From the NCBI GenBank assembly GCA_000775715.1, contig JRWQ01000017.1, forward strand, positions 62,001 to 126,000: 64,000 nt of DNA, read 5' to 3'. Position 1 is the stretch's first letter, and every line of letters begins with the position of its first letter. Positions 47,296 to 57,551 of this stretch are shown piece by piece. Source of the DNA: Vibrio tubiashii. GTDB lineage: Bacteria; Pseudomonadota; Gammaproteobacteria; Enterobacterales; Vibrionaceae. The translations under genes were made by a program, and so were the position numbers. The notes beneath the pieces were generated by a model. That model was not told the origin of the DNA. It made no database searches and was given only the letters and a program-made list of their open reading frames with translations.

Positions 47296-48306
47296 TTAGT
47301 CGCCTAGTGTCGCAACCATTACTGCTTTGATGGTGTGCATACGGTTTTCTGCTTCATCGAAGACGATAGAGTGCTTAGATTCAACAACTTCATCTGTCAC
47401 TTCTACGCCATCTTTCAGTTGTGGGTATTCTGCCGCTAGTTGCTTACCAACAGTAGTATCTTCACCGTGGAATGCAGGTAGGCAGTGCATGAATTTCACA
47501 TCTGGGTTGCCTGTCGCTTTTAGCATTTCCATGTTTACTTGGTAAGGCATCATTAGGTTGATACGCTCAGCCCACGCTTCTTTCGCTTCACCCATAGATA
47601 CCCAAACGTCAGTGTATAGGTAGTCACAACCTTGAACGCCTTCTTGCACGTCTTCAGTAAGAGTGATCTTCGCACCTGTCTCTTCAGCGATTTCGCGACA
47701 AGTCGCCACTAGCTCTTCTTCTGGCCAGAATGCTTTTGGAGCCACTAGGCGGATGTCCATACCCATTTTCGCAGCGCCAACCATTAGCGAGTTACCCATG
47801 TTGTTGCGAGCGTCGCCTAGGTAAGCAAACTTCATTTCATGTAGCTGTTTGCCACGGCCGTGTTCCATCATAGTTAGGAAGTCAGCTAGGATTTGAGTTG
47901 GGTGGAACTCGTCAGTCAGGCCGTTCCATACTGGTACACCAGCGTAAGCGCCTAGCTCTTCAACGATTTCTTGACCAAAGCCACGGTACTCGATGCCGTC
48001 GTACATGCGGCCAAGAACGCGTGCTGTATCTTTCATTGACTCTTTGTGACCGATTTGAGAACCAGATGGGCCTAAGTAAGAAACTTGAGCGCCTTGGTCA
48101 AATGCTGCAACTTCGAATGCACAACGAGTACGAGTAGAAGTTTTCTCGAAAATTAGGGCAATGTTTTTGCCTTTTAGACGAGGTTGCTCATAGCCGTTGT
48201 ATTTCGCTTTTTTAAGCTCCGCAGAAAGATCCAACATGTGTTGAATTTCGCGTGGAGTAAAGTCTAGTAGTTTTAGGAAGTTACGGTTACGTAGGTTAAA
48301 AGCCAT
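47296..48306 (-). CDS. argF: Ornithine carbamoyltransferase
   Basis: The 336-residue enzyme (start at the ATG at 48306 with AAGGAA upstream; the frame is open to 48372) interconverts ornithine plus carbamoyl phosphate with citrulline. Motifs are [16 protein letters not shown] (carbamoyl phosphate), [10 protein letters not shown] and [10 protein letters not shown] (ornithine-binding Cys). Placed after arcA and arcC it may work in the catabolic direction of the arginine deiminase pathway (arcB), but the same gene may also serve synthesis. Confidence 0.93.
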   Translation of the reverse strand: MAFNLRNRNFLKLLDFTPREIQHMLDLSAELKKAKYNGYEQPRLKGKNIALIFEKTSTRTRCAFEVAAFDQGAQVSYLGPSGSQIGHKESMKDTARVLGRMYDGIEYRGFGQEIVEELGAYAGVPVWNGLTDEFHPTQILADFLTMMEHGRGKQLHEMKFAYLGDARNNMGNSLMVGAAKMGMDIRLVAPKAFWPEEELVATCREIAEETGAKITLTEDVQEGVQGCDYLYTDVWVSMGEAKEAWAERINLMMPYQVNMEMLKATGNPDVKFMHCLPAFHGEDTTVGKQLAAEYPQLKDGVEVTDEVVESKHSIVFDEAENRMHTIKAVMVATLGD

Positions 48307-48494
48307 GATGTTTTCCTTCTTTGTTTTGATTGCACTCTCTTGATTGCAGGGTAAAGGAGTAAGAAAGTGCATAAATTCAGTAATATTGGTCTAACTAATT
48401 GTTGTTCTTTAAAAAGGAGCGAGACATGAAAGCTATAAGTTCAACGAGGGTCTGCTGTTCAATGAATCGCTCCAGTTGTGGAGCAAGATTCTGC

Positions 48495-49406
48495 TTAGCC
48501 TTTAGTAATGTTGGTGCCAGCTGTGCCTTGAAGAATACGTAAACCATCTTCTAGCGAGCCGATACCCACAACTTTGCCACCTTGTTTGATGAACTCGCAC
48601 GATGCTTCAATCTTCGGCCCCATAGAACCTGCATCGAACTCATATTTAGCAAGCTCACTTGGAGTCGTTGCGCGCAGAGCGTGTTGCGTTGGTTTGCCCC
48701 AATCTAAGTAAACCGCGTCAGCGTCAGTTAGGATAAGCAGTGCGTCTGCATCTAGCTGTTTAGCTAAGAACGCCGCTGACATATCTTTATCGATAACCGC
48801 TTCAACACCGGTTAACTTGCCGTTTTCACGCTTCACTGGAATACCGCCACCACCAGTACAGATAACTAAGTGGCCTTCATCGATGAGCTTAGTGATCGCT
48901 TCGTGCTCAATGATGCCAGTTGGTTGAGGGCTAGGAACAACACGGCGGAAGTGTTTACCGTCTGGCTTGATTGTCCAGCGGTACTTCTCTGCCAGTTCAC
49001 GAGCTTCAGCTTCTTCGTAGATCGGGCCAATTGGCTTAGTTGGGTCAGCAAATGCTGGATCATTTGGATCAACGGTCATTTGCGTTAGCATGCACGTCGC
49101 GTTGATATCTGGCATTTGGTTTTTGAACTCTTGCATCAGCATGTAGCCGATCATGCCTTGAGTCTCGCTGCCTAGTACGTCTAGTGGGTATGGTGCTACC
49201 TTTTTGTACTCTAGGCCCTGTAGTGCAAGTAGGCCGACTTGTGGGCCGTTGCCGTGAACAAGAACAACGTTGTACTCTTGCGCGATTTGAGAAATTGTTT
49301 TAACTGCAATTTCAATGTTTTGGCGCTGAACTTCAGCTTCTAATGGCTCGCCACGACGAAGTAGAGCGTTACCACCTAGTGCTACAACTACTGTTTGTTT
49401 AGTCAT
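48495..49406 (-). CDS. arcC: Carbamate kinase
   Basis: Last step of the arginine deiminase pathway: carbamoyl phosphate plus ADP to ATP, ammonia and CO2. The 303-residue amino-acid-kinase-family protein has VVALGGNALLRRGEPL, VHGNGPQVGLLALQ and the ADP-site CTGGGGIPV. It lies between arcA and argF on the same strand, with about 57 bp before and 188 bp after, so it is likely part of the arcACB operon. Confidence 0.95.
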   Translation of the reverse strand: MTKQTVVVALGGNALLRRGEPLEAEVQRQNIEIAVKTISQIAQEYNVVLVHGNGPQVGLLALQGLEYKKVAPYPLDVLGSETQGMIGYMLMQEFKNQMPDINATCMLTQMTVDPNDPAFADPTKPIGPIYEEAEARELAEKYRWTIKPDGKHFRRVVPSPQPTGIIEHEAITKLIDEGHLVICTGGGGIPVKRENGKLTGVEAVIDKDMSAAFLAKQLDADALLILTDADAVYLDWGKPTQHALRATTPSELAKYEFDAGSMGPKIEASCEFIKQGGKVVGIGSLEDGLRILQGTAGTNITKG

Positions 49407-49463
49407 TGCTTAAATCTCTCTGCAGGGGGCAGGAGCAACTGGCTCCTGCCAAATAACACTTAC

Positions 49464-50687
49464 TTAGATACCGTCACGCTCGATTGGACAGCTCATGCAG
49501 CGAGCACCGCCACGACCACGGCCTAGCTCATCACCTGGGATTGGTAGAACAGTGATGCCTGCTTTGTCGTATTTCTCGTTGGTGTAAGTGTTGCCTTCGT
49601 AACCAACAACTACGCCAGGTTTAACAGTTAGAACGTTGTTCGCGTCGTTCCACTGCTCACGCTCTGCGTGGAAGTTGTCGCCACCTGTTGTGATTAGGTT
49701 TAACTTGTCTACGCCTAGTGCTTTTTCGATAGCAGTAACGAAGTAGCCTTCTTCTTTCACATTTACAGCGCCAGACTCATCACCTGTTAGGCTCCAGCAC
49801 TTCACATCTTTACGAACTACTTCTGGGTAAACAGAGAAGGTATCTTCGTCCATGTGAGTCATTACTGTGTCTAAGTGCATGCAAGAGCGGTGCTTAGGAA
49901 GCTCCATTGCGATGATTTGTTTCGCTTGACCGTGTTTGAATAGGCCAGAAGCTAGGTGTTCAACACCTTGAGCAGTCGTACGCTCAGACATACCGATAAG
50001 AACTGTGCCACGGCCAATAACAAGCACGTCACCGCCTTCGATTGTTGAGTTGTCGTAGTTGATGTTTTCGTCATCGCCAAAGTACTTAATGAAGTCTTGG
50101 CCTGCGAAAGTTGGGTGCCAGCGGTAGATAGCACGAACATGGTTAGTTTCACGTTGACGAGCAGGCTTAGCCATTGGGTTGATTGATACGCCACCGTATA
50201 CCCAGCAAGACGTGTCACGAGTAAATAGGTGGTTTGGTAGTGGTTCAATGATGAAGTCAGTTGGAGCGTGAAGGCCCTGCATCATTGAAGATGATTTCAT
50301 TGGCATTTCAGCGTAAGAAAGACCACCAGTCAGAATCTTAGCAAGCTCTAGGTTTGGTAGATCACCTAGGTAGCAGCGAACGTCGTTAGCGAATGTTTTG
50401 CCAAGGCGGTATTCAGATACTTGGTGGCTCAGTAGCCACTCTTTCGCTTCTGGGACAGCAAGTGTATCTGCCAATAGGTCAGTTAGAAGTAGAACTTCAA
50501 CGCCTTGGTCACGTAATGTTTGAGTGAATACGTCGTGCTCTTTACCAGCACGCTCAACCGCCAATACGTCATCAAATAGCAGATCGTGACAGTTAGAAGG
50601 TGTTAGGTGAGTCAGAGCTCGTCTTGGACGGTGAACCAGAACGCGACGTAATTGACCGATTTCAGAACCTACGTATAACTTACTCAT
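49464..50687 (-). CDS. arcA: Arginine deiminase
   Basis: Converts arginine to citrulline and ammonia, the first step of the anaerobic ADI pathway, which also helps acid survival. The 407-residue protein has [31 protein letters not shown] and the catalytic Cys397 in [10 protein letters not shown]. It is the first gene of the arc block. A palindrome GTGAAT-N6-ATTCAC (50761-50778) lies 74 bp upstream. Confidence 0.96.
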   Translation of the reverse strand: MSKLYVGSEIGQLRRVLVHRPRRALTHLTPSNCHDLLFDDVLAVERAGKEHDVFTQTLRDQGVEVLLLTDLLADTLAVPEAKEWLLSHQVSEYRLGKTFANDVRCYLGDLPNLELAKILTGGLSYAEMPMKSSSMMQGLHAPTDFIIEPLPNHLFTRDTSCWVYGGVSINPMAKPARQRETNHVRAIYRWHPTFAGQDFIKYFGDDENINYDNSTIEGGDVLVIGRGTVLIGMSERTTAQGVEHLASGLFKHGQAKQIIAMELPKHRSCMHLDTVMTHMDEDTFSVYPEVVRKDVKCWSLTGDESGAVNVKEEGYFVTAIEKALGVDKLNLITTGGDNFHAEREQWNDANNVLTVKPGVVVGYEGNTYTNEKYDKAGITVLPIPGDELGRGRGGARCMSCPIERDGI

Positions 50688-50760
50688 GATCGTATCTCTC
50701 TTATATTTAAATTAGTTTTAATTTTTATAAAACTAATATTTATGTGTAGGGAAAAGAAGC

Positions 50761-50778
50761 GTGAATTTATTTATTCAC
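50761..50778. promoter_or_regulatory. Candidate ArgR-binding palindrome upstream of arcA
   Basis: GTGAAT TTATTT ATTCAC. The arms match E. coli ARG-box halves, but the spacer is 6 rather than 4 bases, so this is only a candidate. Confidence 0.35.
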
Positions 50779-51224
50779 TTATTTTGTGTCTGAAGCTCAT
50801 ATTACTCGTGTTGGCGGAGGAATCTTAGAGGTCAATCACAGTTCGTTTTTTATGCTTCAACCCTTGTTCTGTAAGGGTTTTAACAATATCTATGCAGTTG
50901 TTATTGCCCTGTGATACCCCTAAAAAGCCGCTATGTTTGGAACTTTATGCACGGAAATGTACAAATCGTTAGATAAATATTAAATACAAGGAAAACTATG
51001 CAATGGAAAATTAATGACAATTAGTAGAATAAAGCGGAAATATGCATTAGTTCTTTCTAGATAGTTGCTTTTTAAGGTTGATTTAATCGTTTTATAACAA
51101 TTTATTTGATGATATTTGTCGAGCCGATCACATAACAATTATTGTGTGTTTTAAATTTCAATTAGGTTTATTAGTGAATAAAAGTTATAGCTTGGAATAG
51201 TTTTTTTAATATATATGAAAATAG

Positions 51225-51420
51225 AGAACGGAATTCGTCCTATGGAAAGCTGGATCGATACGCTACGGGAACGGGCTTCGCCCTATGGGAGGTAGGAGCT
51301 ACGCTGCTGGATAACTGTATCTGGCTTGCCCTATTGGAAGGCTAGGAAAGGTGTTAGCAATTAAGTATATCAGTCTAGTGCACCGTAGAACGCAGTTCGT
51401 TCCCAAATCCATCTTCCGTA
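51225..51420. repeat. Degenerate repeat block upstream of arcA
   Basis: Three related words, ATTCGTCCTATGGAAAGCTGG, GCTTCGCCCTATGGGAGG and GCTTGCCCTATTGGAAGG, occur in order at about 51235, 51273 and 51332, followed by loosely mirrored GTTCGTTCCC and CTTCCGTAACG. It looks like a decayed intergenic repeat, not a gene. Confidence 0.45.
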
Positions 51421-51440
51421 ACGAAGTGTTCCTAAAAAGA

Positions 51441-51462
51441 AAAGCCACCCGGAGGTGGCTTT
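51441..51462 (-). terminator. Terminator after the YfcC-family gene
   Basis: Stem AAAGCCACC / GGTGGCTTT with a 4-base loop; on the minus strand followed by TCTTTTT. Confidence 0.88.
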
Positions 51463-51509
51463 GAGAGTGGCTCACTTCCTGTAAGCCTTAAGGAAAAGAA
51501 ATCTATTGG

Positions 51510-52958
51510 TTAGATGATTGCACCAATACTTAGTACAACCACACAGAACAGTGTCAAGATTGCTAGTAGTGGAGCGACCCATTTAACCCAGCGTACGTAT
51601 GGGACACGAGCGATAGCAAGACCACCCATAACGACCGCTGATGTTGGTGTAATCAGGTTAACCAAGCCAGAAGCTGATTGGTATGCTGTGATGACTAGGT
51701 CACGACCAACACCAGCGAAGTCAGCAAGCGGTGCCATGATTGGCATAGTTAGTACCGCTAGCCCTGATGTTGAAGGTACTAGGAATGATAGTAGAATCTC
51801 TAAGAAGAACATCACGTTAATGAATACGACTGACGATAACCCCGTTACCATTTGTTCAGCTGAGAACAAGATGGTGTCAGTGATCATACCTCGGTCCATC
51901 ACAACGACGATACCGCGTGCAATACCGATGATTAGGGCAACACCGAGTAGGTCGCGAGCGCCATCGATGAAACTGCTAGTGAACTCTTCTTCGCTCATGC
52001 GAGCCACGATACCAACGATAATGGTTGCTGCTAGGAACATTGCTGAGATCTCAGCCATCCACCATCCTGCGATGGATACACCGTAAATCATTACTGCGAA
52101 TGAACCGCCGAAGATAGCTAAAATTGCTTTGCGAGTTGCAGTGAACTCAAGGCCTTCCTCTGATTGGTTGCCCAAGAAGTGTGCTTTGTTCTCTTCGTAT
52201 TTGTCGTAAACGATAGACTTAGATTGGTCTTGACGAACCATGCGAGCATAGCGCATTACGTAAGCAACACAGATAGCCCAACCAGCCACTAGCATTACTA
52301 GGCGAAGCATGATGCCTTCTGTGAATGGAATGCCAGAAGCGTTTGCTGCGATGACGGTTGCAAATGGGTTGATAGTTGAACCCAAACAACCGATACCAGC
52401 ACCAAGTAGTACAGTTGCTGCCGCAACGACGGGGTCGAAGCGCGCTGCCATCATGACAGGAACAAGTAGGGTGTAGAATGGTAAAGACTCTTCCGCCATA
52501 CCATAGACAGTGCCGCCTGCTGCAAACAGCGCCATCAGTATTGGAATCATCATCTCTTCTCGCCCTTCAAGGCGATGGGTTACACGCTCAATACCTGCAT
52601 CGATAGCACCAGTCTTGGTTACCAGACCCAAGAAACCACCGATAACAAGGATAAACAGAGAAACGTCGATAGCCGCCGCTTCATAGCTATTGTGGTCATA
52701 GAAACCATCAATTGGAGCAAGCAGAACATCTATAACGCCTTGAGGATTACCCTCAACGGCTTGATAGGTTCCGGTTACTGGAACTTCGCGGCCCAAATCA
52801 TCGTTCATCACGCGGTCGTATTGGCCTGCTGGAACTATCCAGGTCAGCATCGCAACCAATGCGATCAGAACGAAAAGAATGGTGTATGCGGATGGGAATT
52901 TAAAGTTGGCAAAGAAGCCGCCTTTTTTTTCTTCGGTCGGTACAGTTTGGGTAGTCAT
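51510..52958 (-). CDS. YfcC-family carrier, probable arginine/ornithine exchanger or basic amino acid transporter
   Basis: The 482-residue protein has about 12 membrane helices of the YfcC/DcuC-like (ArsB/NhaD) type: AYTILFVLIALVAMLTWIVPAGQYDR at the start, AAGGTVYGMAEESLPFY and GCLGSTINPFATVIAA in the middle. It lies directly upstream of arcA on the same strand, separated by an 822-bp gap and its own terminator. YfcC proteins are annotated as putative basic amino acid antiporters, and arc operons usually carry an arginine/ornithine exchanger (ArcD), so that role fits here. It is not experimentally tied to arginine from sequence alone. Confidence 0.8.
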   Translation of the reverse strand: MTTQTVPTEEKKGGFFANFKFPSAYTILFVLIALVAMLTWIVPAGQYDRVMNDDLGREVPVTGTYQAVEGNPQGVIDVLLAPIDGFYDHNSYEAAAIDVSLFILVIGGFLGLVTKTGAIDAGIERVTHRLEGREEMMIPILMALFAAGGTVYGMAEESLPFYTLLVPVMMAARFDPVVAAATVLLGAGIGCLGSTINPFATVIAANASGIPFTEGIMLRLVMLVAGWAICVAYVMRYARMVRQDQSKSIVYDKYEENKAHFLGNQSEEGLEFTATRKAILAIFGGSFAVMIYGVSIAGWWMAEISAMFLAATIIVGIVARMSEEEFTSSFIDGARDLLGVALIIGIARGIVVVMDRGMITDTILFSAEQMVTGLSSVVFINVMFFLEILLSFLVPSTSGLAVLTMPIMAPLADFAGVGRDLVITAYQSASGLVNLITPTSAVVMGGLAIARVPYVRWVKWVAPLLAILTLFCVVVLSIGAII

Positions 52959-53343
52959 GGCTATCTCCTTACTTTTATTTATATACCAATAAATAAAAGT
53001 GAATCAGCAACTAATAGTTATAAATAATAAATAACTTATGTAGGTCAGTTATTGGTATTCAAAAAATACATTGGGCTATGATTTTAAATATGCCCTTGAG
53101 GTGTATTTTAAAAGCAGATTCAAGAGTTAACTTTGGTGATCTTCACAAAATAAATCGACAAAGAAGTGTGGTGTTTTTTGCTCACTAAGAAGCACGATTA
53201 ATTGTTTAAAAAGGGTGGATTAATATTCTTACAATCTTGGCTTCAGAGAAGGGAAGTAAGGCTGTAGATGGGAAATTAGAATTTGACCGGAATTTTATTC
53301 AAAGCTCAGGATTATAATGCATAAAGAGATTTCGAACGTTTTC

Positions 53344-53357
53344 TTGATTAAAGTCAA
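53344..53357. promoter_or_regulatory. FNR-like site
   Basis: TTGAT-TAAA-GTCAA matches 9 of 10 bases of the FNR consensus (TTGAT-N4-ATCAA). It is 386 bp before the YfcC start codon, so a role there requires a distant transcription start. Confidence 0.3.
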
Positions 53358-53402
53358 AAATAAAATGTGAGCTAAGTTTTTTTACGATAGATAAAATAAA
53401 AA

Positions 53403-53420
53403 AGGGAGCCGAAGCTCCCT
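53403..53420 (-). terminator. Terminator after dcuA
   Basis: Stem AGGGAGC / GCTCCCT with a 4-base loop; on the minus strand followed by TTTTTATTTTAT. Confidence 0.88.
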
Positions 53421-53437
53421 GTGTGTTTAAATATGAA

Positions 53438-54745
53438 CTAGATTAATAAACCACCAAACGTGAAGCCTAATGCAACGGCTGAGCAGATGGTTACCACGCC
53501 AGGAATGAAGAATGGGTGGTTGAAAACGTACTTACCAATGCGCGTTGAACCCGTATCGTCCATTTCTACTGCTGCCAATAGAGTTGGGTAGGTTGGTAGA
53601 ACGAATAGTGCACTCACTGCCGCAAATGAAGCCACGGCTGTGAGTGGCGCGACACCAATCGCAAGTGCTGCTGGCATTAGCGCTACCGTAGTTGCGCCTT
53701 GTGAGTAAAGCAGCATAGATGCGAAGAACAGTACCATAGCTAGCATCCACGGGTAGTCAGAAAGCAGAGCTCCTGCTACATCTTTGATGCCGTCTACGTG
53801 AGCGTTAACGAAGGTTGAACCTAACCACGCAACACCGAGTACACACACACATGCCGTCATACCTGAGCGGAAAGTCGACGCTGAAGGAATTTTCGCTGCA
53901 TCGATCTTAGTGATCAAAACAATTGCAGCCGCTGCGGCCAGCATAACCGTCATGATCGCTTCGTTACGACCAAGTGCAGGATCTTTAATTAGGCCAATTG
54001 AACCAGAAATCGCCGCTGCATAGCAGACAACAAAACCGATAGCGGCTAAGAAAATGTAAGTAGCGGTTTTTGCAGTAGGCAGAATTTCGCGCTTGGTTTC
54101 AGTTGCAAGCTTAATTAGTCCTTTTTCCAGACGTTCCTGATAAATAGGATCATCTTTGAGCTCTCCGCCCATGAAGTTAGCAACGAATGCACCAATCATA
54201 CAGGCAATGAAAGTGGTTGGAATGCACACTGCGAGTAGCGTCAAGTAGTCAACGCCCATTGGTGCGAGCATAGCGGCAAAGGCAACAACGGCTGCTGAGA
54301 TAGGTGATGCCGTAATCGCGATTTGAGAAGCGACAACTGCAATTGATAATGGACGAGATGGGCGAACACCTTGGCCTTTAGCAACTTCAGCGATGACAGG
54401 CAGAGTTGAGAACGCAGTGTGGCCAGTACCAGCCATGAGTGTCATTAAAAAGGTAACAATTGGCGCATAAAAGGTGATGCGCTCAGGGTGTTTACGCAAA
54501 AAGTTTTCTGCCACTTGTACTAACCAGTCCATACCACCAGCCACTTGCATTGCTGCAATCGCGGTAATGACTGACATAATGATCAGGATTACATCGACAG
54601 GCACATAAGCCTGGCTTGTGGGTACGCCAAGGACCAAAGAGAGTGCAATAACACCTGCACCACCAGCTAGACCAATACCAATGCCACCGATTCTGGCTCC
54701 TAAGTAGATAAAGAGCAGAACGACAATGAGTTCGACTGCAACCAT
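53438..54745 (-). CDS. dcuA: Anaerobic C4-dicarboxylate transporter DcuA
   Basis: Exchanges aspartate or fumarate for succinate across the inner membrane. The 435-residue protein (E. coli 433) has about 10-12 membrane helices and the family start VELIVVLLFIYLGARIGGIG and MAGTGHTAFSTLPVI. It lies downstream of aspA on the same strand, the dcuA-aspA pairing of E. coli, though here a terminator after aspA (54867-54890) suggests partly independent expression. Confidence 0.95.
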   Translation of the reverse strand: MVAVELIVVLLFIYLGARIGGIGIGLAGGAGVIALSLVLGVPTSQAYVPVDVILIIMSVITAIAAMQVAGGMDWLVQVAENFLRKHPERITFYAPIVTFLMTLMAGTGHTAFSTLPVIAEVAKGQGVRPSRPLSIAVVASQIAITASPISAAVVAFAAMLAPMGVDYLTLLAVCIPTTFIACMIGAFVANFMGGELKDDPIYQERLEKGLIKLATETKREILPTAKTATYIFLAAIGFVVCYAAAISGSIGLIKDPALGRNEAIMTVMLAAAAAIVLITKIDAAKIPSASTFRSGMTACVCVLGVAWLGSTFVNAHVDGIKDVAGALLSDYPWMLAMVLFFASMLLYSQGATTVALMPAALAIGVAPLTAVASFAAVSALFVLPTYPTLLAAVEMDDTGSTRIGKYVFNHPFFIPGVVTICSAVALGFTFGGLLI

Positions 54746-54866
54746 ATTAACACCTCGTATTTTTAGTTTTGATTCAATTTATCTAACGATTCAGACTCTA
54801 AATGGATAGATAATTTGAATGGAATAAAACCCTTAAATATATAAGGTTAACCGTATTGAATTCTAA

Positions 54867-54890
54867 AAAAGGGCTCCTGAGAGCCCTTTT
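54867..54890 (-). terminator. Terminator between aspA and dcuA
   Basis: Stem AAAAGGGCTC / GAGCCCTTTT with a CTGA loop; on the minus strand followed by TT. Confidence 0.82.
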
Positions 54891-54897
54891 CGCTACA

Positions 54898-56349
54898 TTA
54901 TTCGTAACGTTTCGCTTTATACGTTGGATGCATAAAGTTTTCAACACTTAATATGTCGTCGAGTTCTTCTTCAGTTAAAAGCCCTCTTTCTAGCACGACT
55001 TCGCGAACACTCTTACCGGTTTCCGCACAGATTTTTCCGACAATATCGCCTTCGTGATGACCGATATATGGGTTCAAATATGTGACGATACCGATAGAGT
55101 TGTATACGTAGGCTTCACACACTTCTTTGTTGACAGTGATGCCATCAATACACTTATCACGTAGGTTTACACAAGCGTTGGAGAGGATGGAAATTGACTC
55201 AAACATACTCTGAGCGATGACTGGCTCCATCACGTTGAGCTGTAGTTGACCACCCTCTGCGGCAAATGAAATCGTGTTGTCGTTACCAAGTACTTTGAAA
55301 CACACTTGGTTGACCACTTCAGGAACCACAGGGTTCACTTTCGCGGGCATAATAGAAGAGCCCGCTTGAAGTTCAGGTAGGTTTAACTCGTTGAGGCCTG
55401 CACGTGGACCGGAAGAGAGTAGACGAAGGTCGTTACAGATCTTAGACAGTTTAACCGCTAATCGTTTTAGCGCACCATGAGTCATTACATAAGCGCCACA
55501 GTCTGATGTCGCTTCAATCAGGTCTTCTGCTGGAACGACATCTAAGCCTGTTACGTCGGCTAGGTGTTTTACTGCTGCAGCTTGGTAACCGTGTGCTGCG
55601 TTCAGGCCAGTGCCGATTGCTGTTGCACCTAGGTTGACCTCTAATAGTAGCTTTGAAGTGTACTCAAGGGCGCGAATCTCTTCGTTTAGGGTCACAGCCC
55701 AAGCGTGGAACTCTTGGCCAACCGTCATAGGCACTGCATCTTGAAGTTGAGTGCGACCCATCTTCAATACATCTTTAAACTCTTGGCTCTTGAGTTCGAA
55801 TGAACCTTTTAAGTATTCAATCGCTTCAATCAGTTTTTGCACGCTGTTGTATACCGCAATACGGAAACCCGTAGGGTAAGCACAGTTAGTTGATTGGCTC
55901 TTGTTGACATGGTCGTTGGGATTGATGAATTCGTATTGGCCTTTTTCCTTGCCCATAAGTTCAAGCGCAACGTTTGCAATCACCTCATTGGTGTTCATGT
56001 TGACTGAAGTACCCGCACCACCTTGAAACACATCGGAAGGGAACTGATCCATGCACTTACCTGTATCAAGAATCAAATCACATGCTTCAACAATGTAGTT
56101 GGCAACGTCTTTAGGGATAACACCGAGCTCTTTGTTGGCCAGTGTGGCGGCCTTCTTAGTCATCACCATTCCGCGTACGAATTCAGGTACGTCAGAAATA
56201 GTCATATTAGAGATGTTGAAATTCTCGATCGCTCGTAGAGTATGAATGCCATAGTAAGCGTCGGCAGGAACATGACGCTCGCCAAGTAGATCTTCTTCGA
56301 TACGAGTTGCAAGGTTAGCCACATGAGGGGTTACAATTTGCGTAGCCAT
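54898..56349 (-). CDS. aspA: Aspartate ammonia-lyase
   Basis: Converts aspartate to fumarate and ammonia. The 483-residue fumarase/aspartase-superfamily protein has the signature [11 protein letters not shown] with the catalytic Ser loop, and [14 protein letters not shown] and [12 protein letters not shown]. Its product fumarate supports anaerobic respiration, with DcuA handling aspartate/succinate. Its transcript probably extends toward dcuA. Confidence 0.97.
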   Translation of the reverse strand: MATQIVTPHVANLATRIEEDLLGERHVPADAYYGIHTLRAIENFNISNMTISDVPEFVRGMVMTKKAATLANKELGVIPKDVANYIVEACDLILDTGKCMDQFPSDVFQGGAGTSVNMNTNEVIANVALELMGKEKGQYEFINPNDHVNKSQSTNCAYPTGFRIAVYNSVQKLIEAIEYLKGSFELKSQEFKDVLKMGRTQLQDAVPMTVGQEFHAWAVTLNEEIRALEYTSKLLLEVNLGATAIGTGLNAAHGYQAAAVKHLADVTGLDVVPAEDLIEATSDCGAYVMTHGALKRLAVKLSKICNDLRLLSSGPRAGLNELNLPELQAGSSIMPAKVNPVVPEVVNQVCFKVLGNDNTISFAAEGGQLQLNVMEPVIAQSMFESISILSNACVNLRDKCIDGITVNKEVCEAYVYNSIGIVTYLNPYIGHHEGDIVGKICAETGKSVREVVLERGLLTEEELDDILSVENFMHPTYKAKRYE

Positions 56350-56667
56350 ACAGGATCCTTAGATATTTATTCTGATAATAAAGTTGCTTTATAGCCGTTC
56401 TGTGGTCTAAGAATCCATTCGACAGAATTTTTGGCTGTTAAATCCGTCCTGACTTATGTGGCACATAATACTGTACCTAGAGCATAATAATAGTAAGTTG
56501 ATCACCTTTTTCAGTTTTGTTGAGTTAAAGTTTTGTAAGATATGAACAGGGTATGAATAACCCTTTATAGGTAGCGGTTTGTTGAGTGTTTTATCACGTT
56601 TTTTTACAGCTTCAATTTGAGATTACACGACCTTTAGGCTTACACTGTGGCTAACAAAGGAGGGCGT
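56350..56667. other. aspA/fxsA divergent promoter region
   Basis: 318 bp without a gene. It contains a perfect odd palindrome TTATGTG-G-CACATAA (56454-56468), 105 bp before aspA, and a sigma-70-like TTGAGA (56616-56621), 18 bases, TACACT (56640-56645) for fxsA. Confidence 0.5.
56454..56468. promoter_or_regulatory. Perfect palindrome upstream of aspA
   Basis: TTATGTG G CACATAA, 7-bp arms around one base. The half-site resembles CRP words (TGTGA), but the spacing is not the CRP arrangement, so the binding protein is unknown. Confidence 0.35.
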
Positions 56668-57183
56668 GTGTTTCCTATCTTATTACTGCTTTTTATCTTC
56701 GTACCTATTATTGAAATAGGACTATTTATTCAAGTCGGTGGCTTTATTGGTTTGTGGCCTACCATCGGCTTAGTGCTGATCACCGCTTTCGTTGGTGCGT
56801 CGTTAGTGCGTAGCCAAGGCCTGCAAACACTGATGTCAGTCCAGAACCGCCTTCAGCAGGGTGAGCTTCCTGCTCAGCAAATTTTTGAGGGTGTGATGTT
56901 GGCTGTGGCGGGTGTGTTGCTGTTAACCCCGGGCTTTATGACAGACGCATTTGGTATGCTTGTGCTACTTCCGGCTCCTAGAGCGGCGATCGCTAAATAC
57001 CTAATGAGCAAAATGGTTGTAAAATCAGTCGGTGGCGGATTTCACGGCAGTTTCCAGGGCGACCAGTTTGGTCAAAACCCTTTTGACCAAGGTCCGTTTC
57101 ATAAAGGCGACTCTAATCAAGGTTCCACTTTTGAAGGTGAGTATGAGCGCAAAGACGATAACGACCACAATCGATTGAATTAA
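56668..57183 (+). CDS. fxsA: FxsA family membrane protein
   Basis: I choose the GTG at 56668, directly after AAAGGAGG, giving 171 residues starting FPILLLLFIFVPIIEIGLFIQVGG as in the family; the frame is open to 56647. It has about three membrane helices and a Gly-rich C-terminal tail ending FEGEYERKDD. FxsA in E. coli helps the cell exclude phage T7 when overproduced (suppressor of F exclusion); its normal role is unknown. It is divergent from aspA, as in E. coli. Confidence 0.9.
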   Translation: MFPILLLLFIFVPIIEIGLFIQVGGFIGLWPTIGLVLITAFVGASLVRSQGLQTLMSVQNRLQQGELPAQQIFEGVMLAVAGVLLLTPGFMTDAFGMLVLLPAPRAAIAKYLMSKMVVKSVGGGFHGSFQGDQFGQNPFDQGPFHKGDSNQGSTFEGEYERKDDNDHNRLN

Positions 57184-57551
57184 ACTGTTTAAACCGATTC
57201 ATGATAAGGCGCTGAAATAGCGCCTTTTTTACGTTTGCTACTCGCTTAAAAACTAAAGTTATAACTCTAATCTCTACCTAAAATCTAGCCAAATCAGTTG
57301 CCTATTCTCAATCCTGATACTTCTGTTATCGCTGTATGTTGAAAATTTGATTGCGCTTCAACTATTCATTAAATCAATGAGATCGAAATCTCACTGTCAC
57401 TGAATGTAATTTTTAGTTTCATAAAAAACATCAACACTGAACGGGATTTATTAAAAAGTAGTCACGTAAAAAGTGATTTGGAACACGCTTTCTAGTCGAG
57501 CGCCAACATTGGAATGGTCGCCAAGGTTGAAAGCGATGCATGGTGGATAAC
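57184..57551. other. Intergenic region between fxsA and the nuclease gene
   Basis: 368 bp containing the fxsA terminator (57206-57230), one copy of the heptamer TACTCGC (57239-57245), then AT-rich promoter-like sequence before the nuclease gene. No gene seen. Confidence 0.45.
57206..57230 (+). terminator. Terminator after fxsA
   Basis: Stem AAGGCGCT / AGCGCCTT with a 5-base loop and following TTTT. Confidence 0.88.

Larger units (their letters stand above)
50688..51509. other. 822-bp intergenic region upstream of arcA
   Basis: AT-rich promoter sequence near arcA, with a candidate ARG-like palindrome (50761-50778) and a half-conserved CRP-like site TGTCGAGCCGATCACA (51117-51132). A block of degenerate repeats (about 51225-51420) and a terminator (51441-51462) fill the rest. 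No open frame looks real. Confidence 0.5.
52959..53437. other. 479-bp AT-rich intergenic region between dcuA and the YfcC gene
   Basis: No open frame looks real. It holds the YfcC promoter region. An FNR-like site (53344-53357) and the dcuA terminator (53403-53420) are the only structured elements noted. Confidence 0.45.

Noticed and set aside
51514..52086. 190-codon plus-strand open frame opposite the YfcC gene
   Set aside because: It is an antisense shadow of a membrane-protein gene with no start signal or family match.
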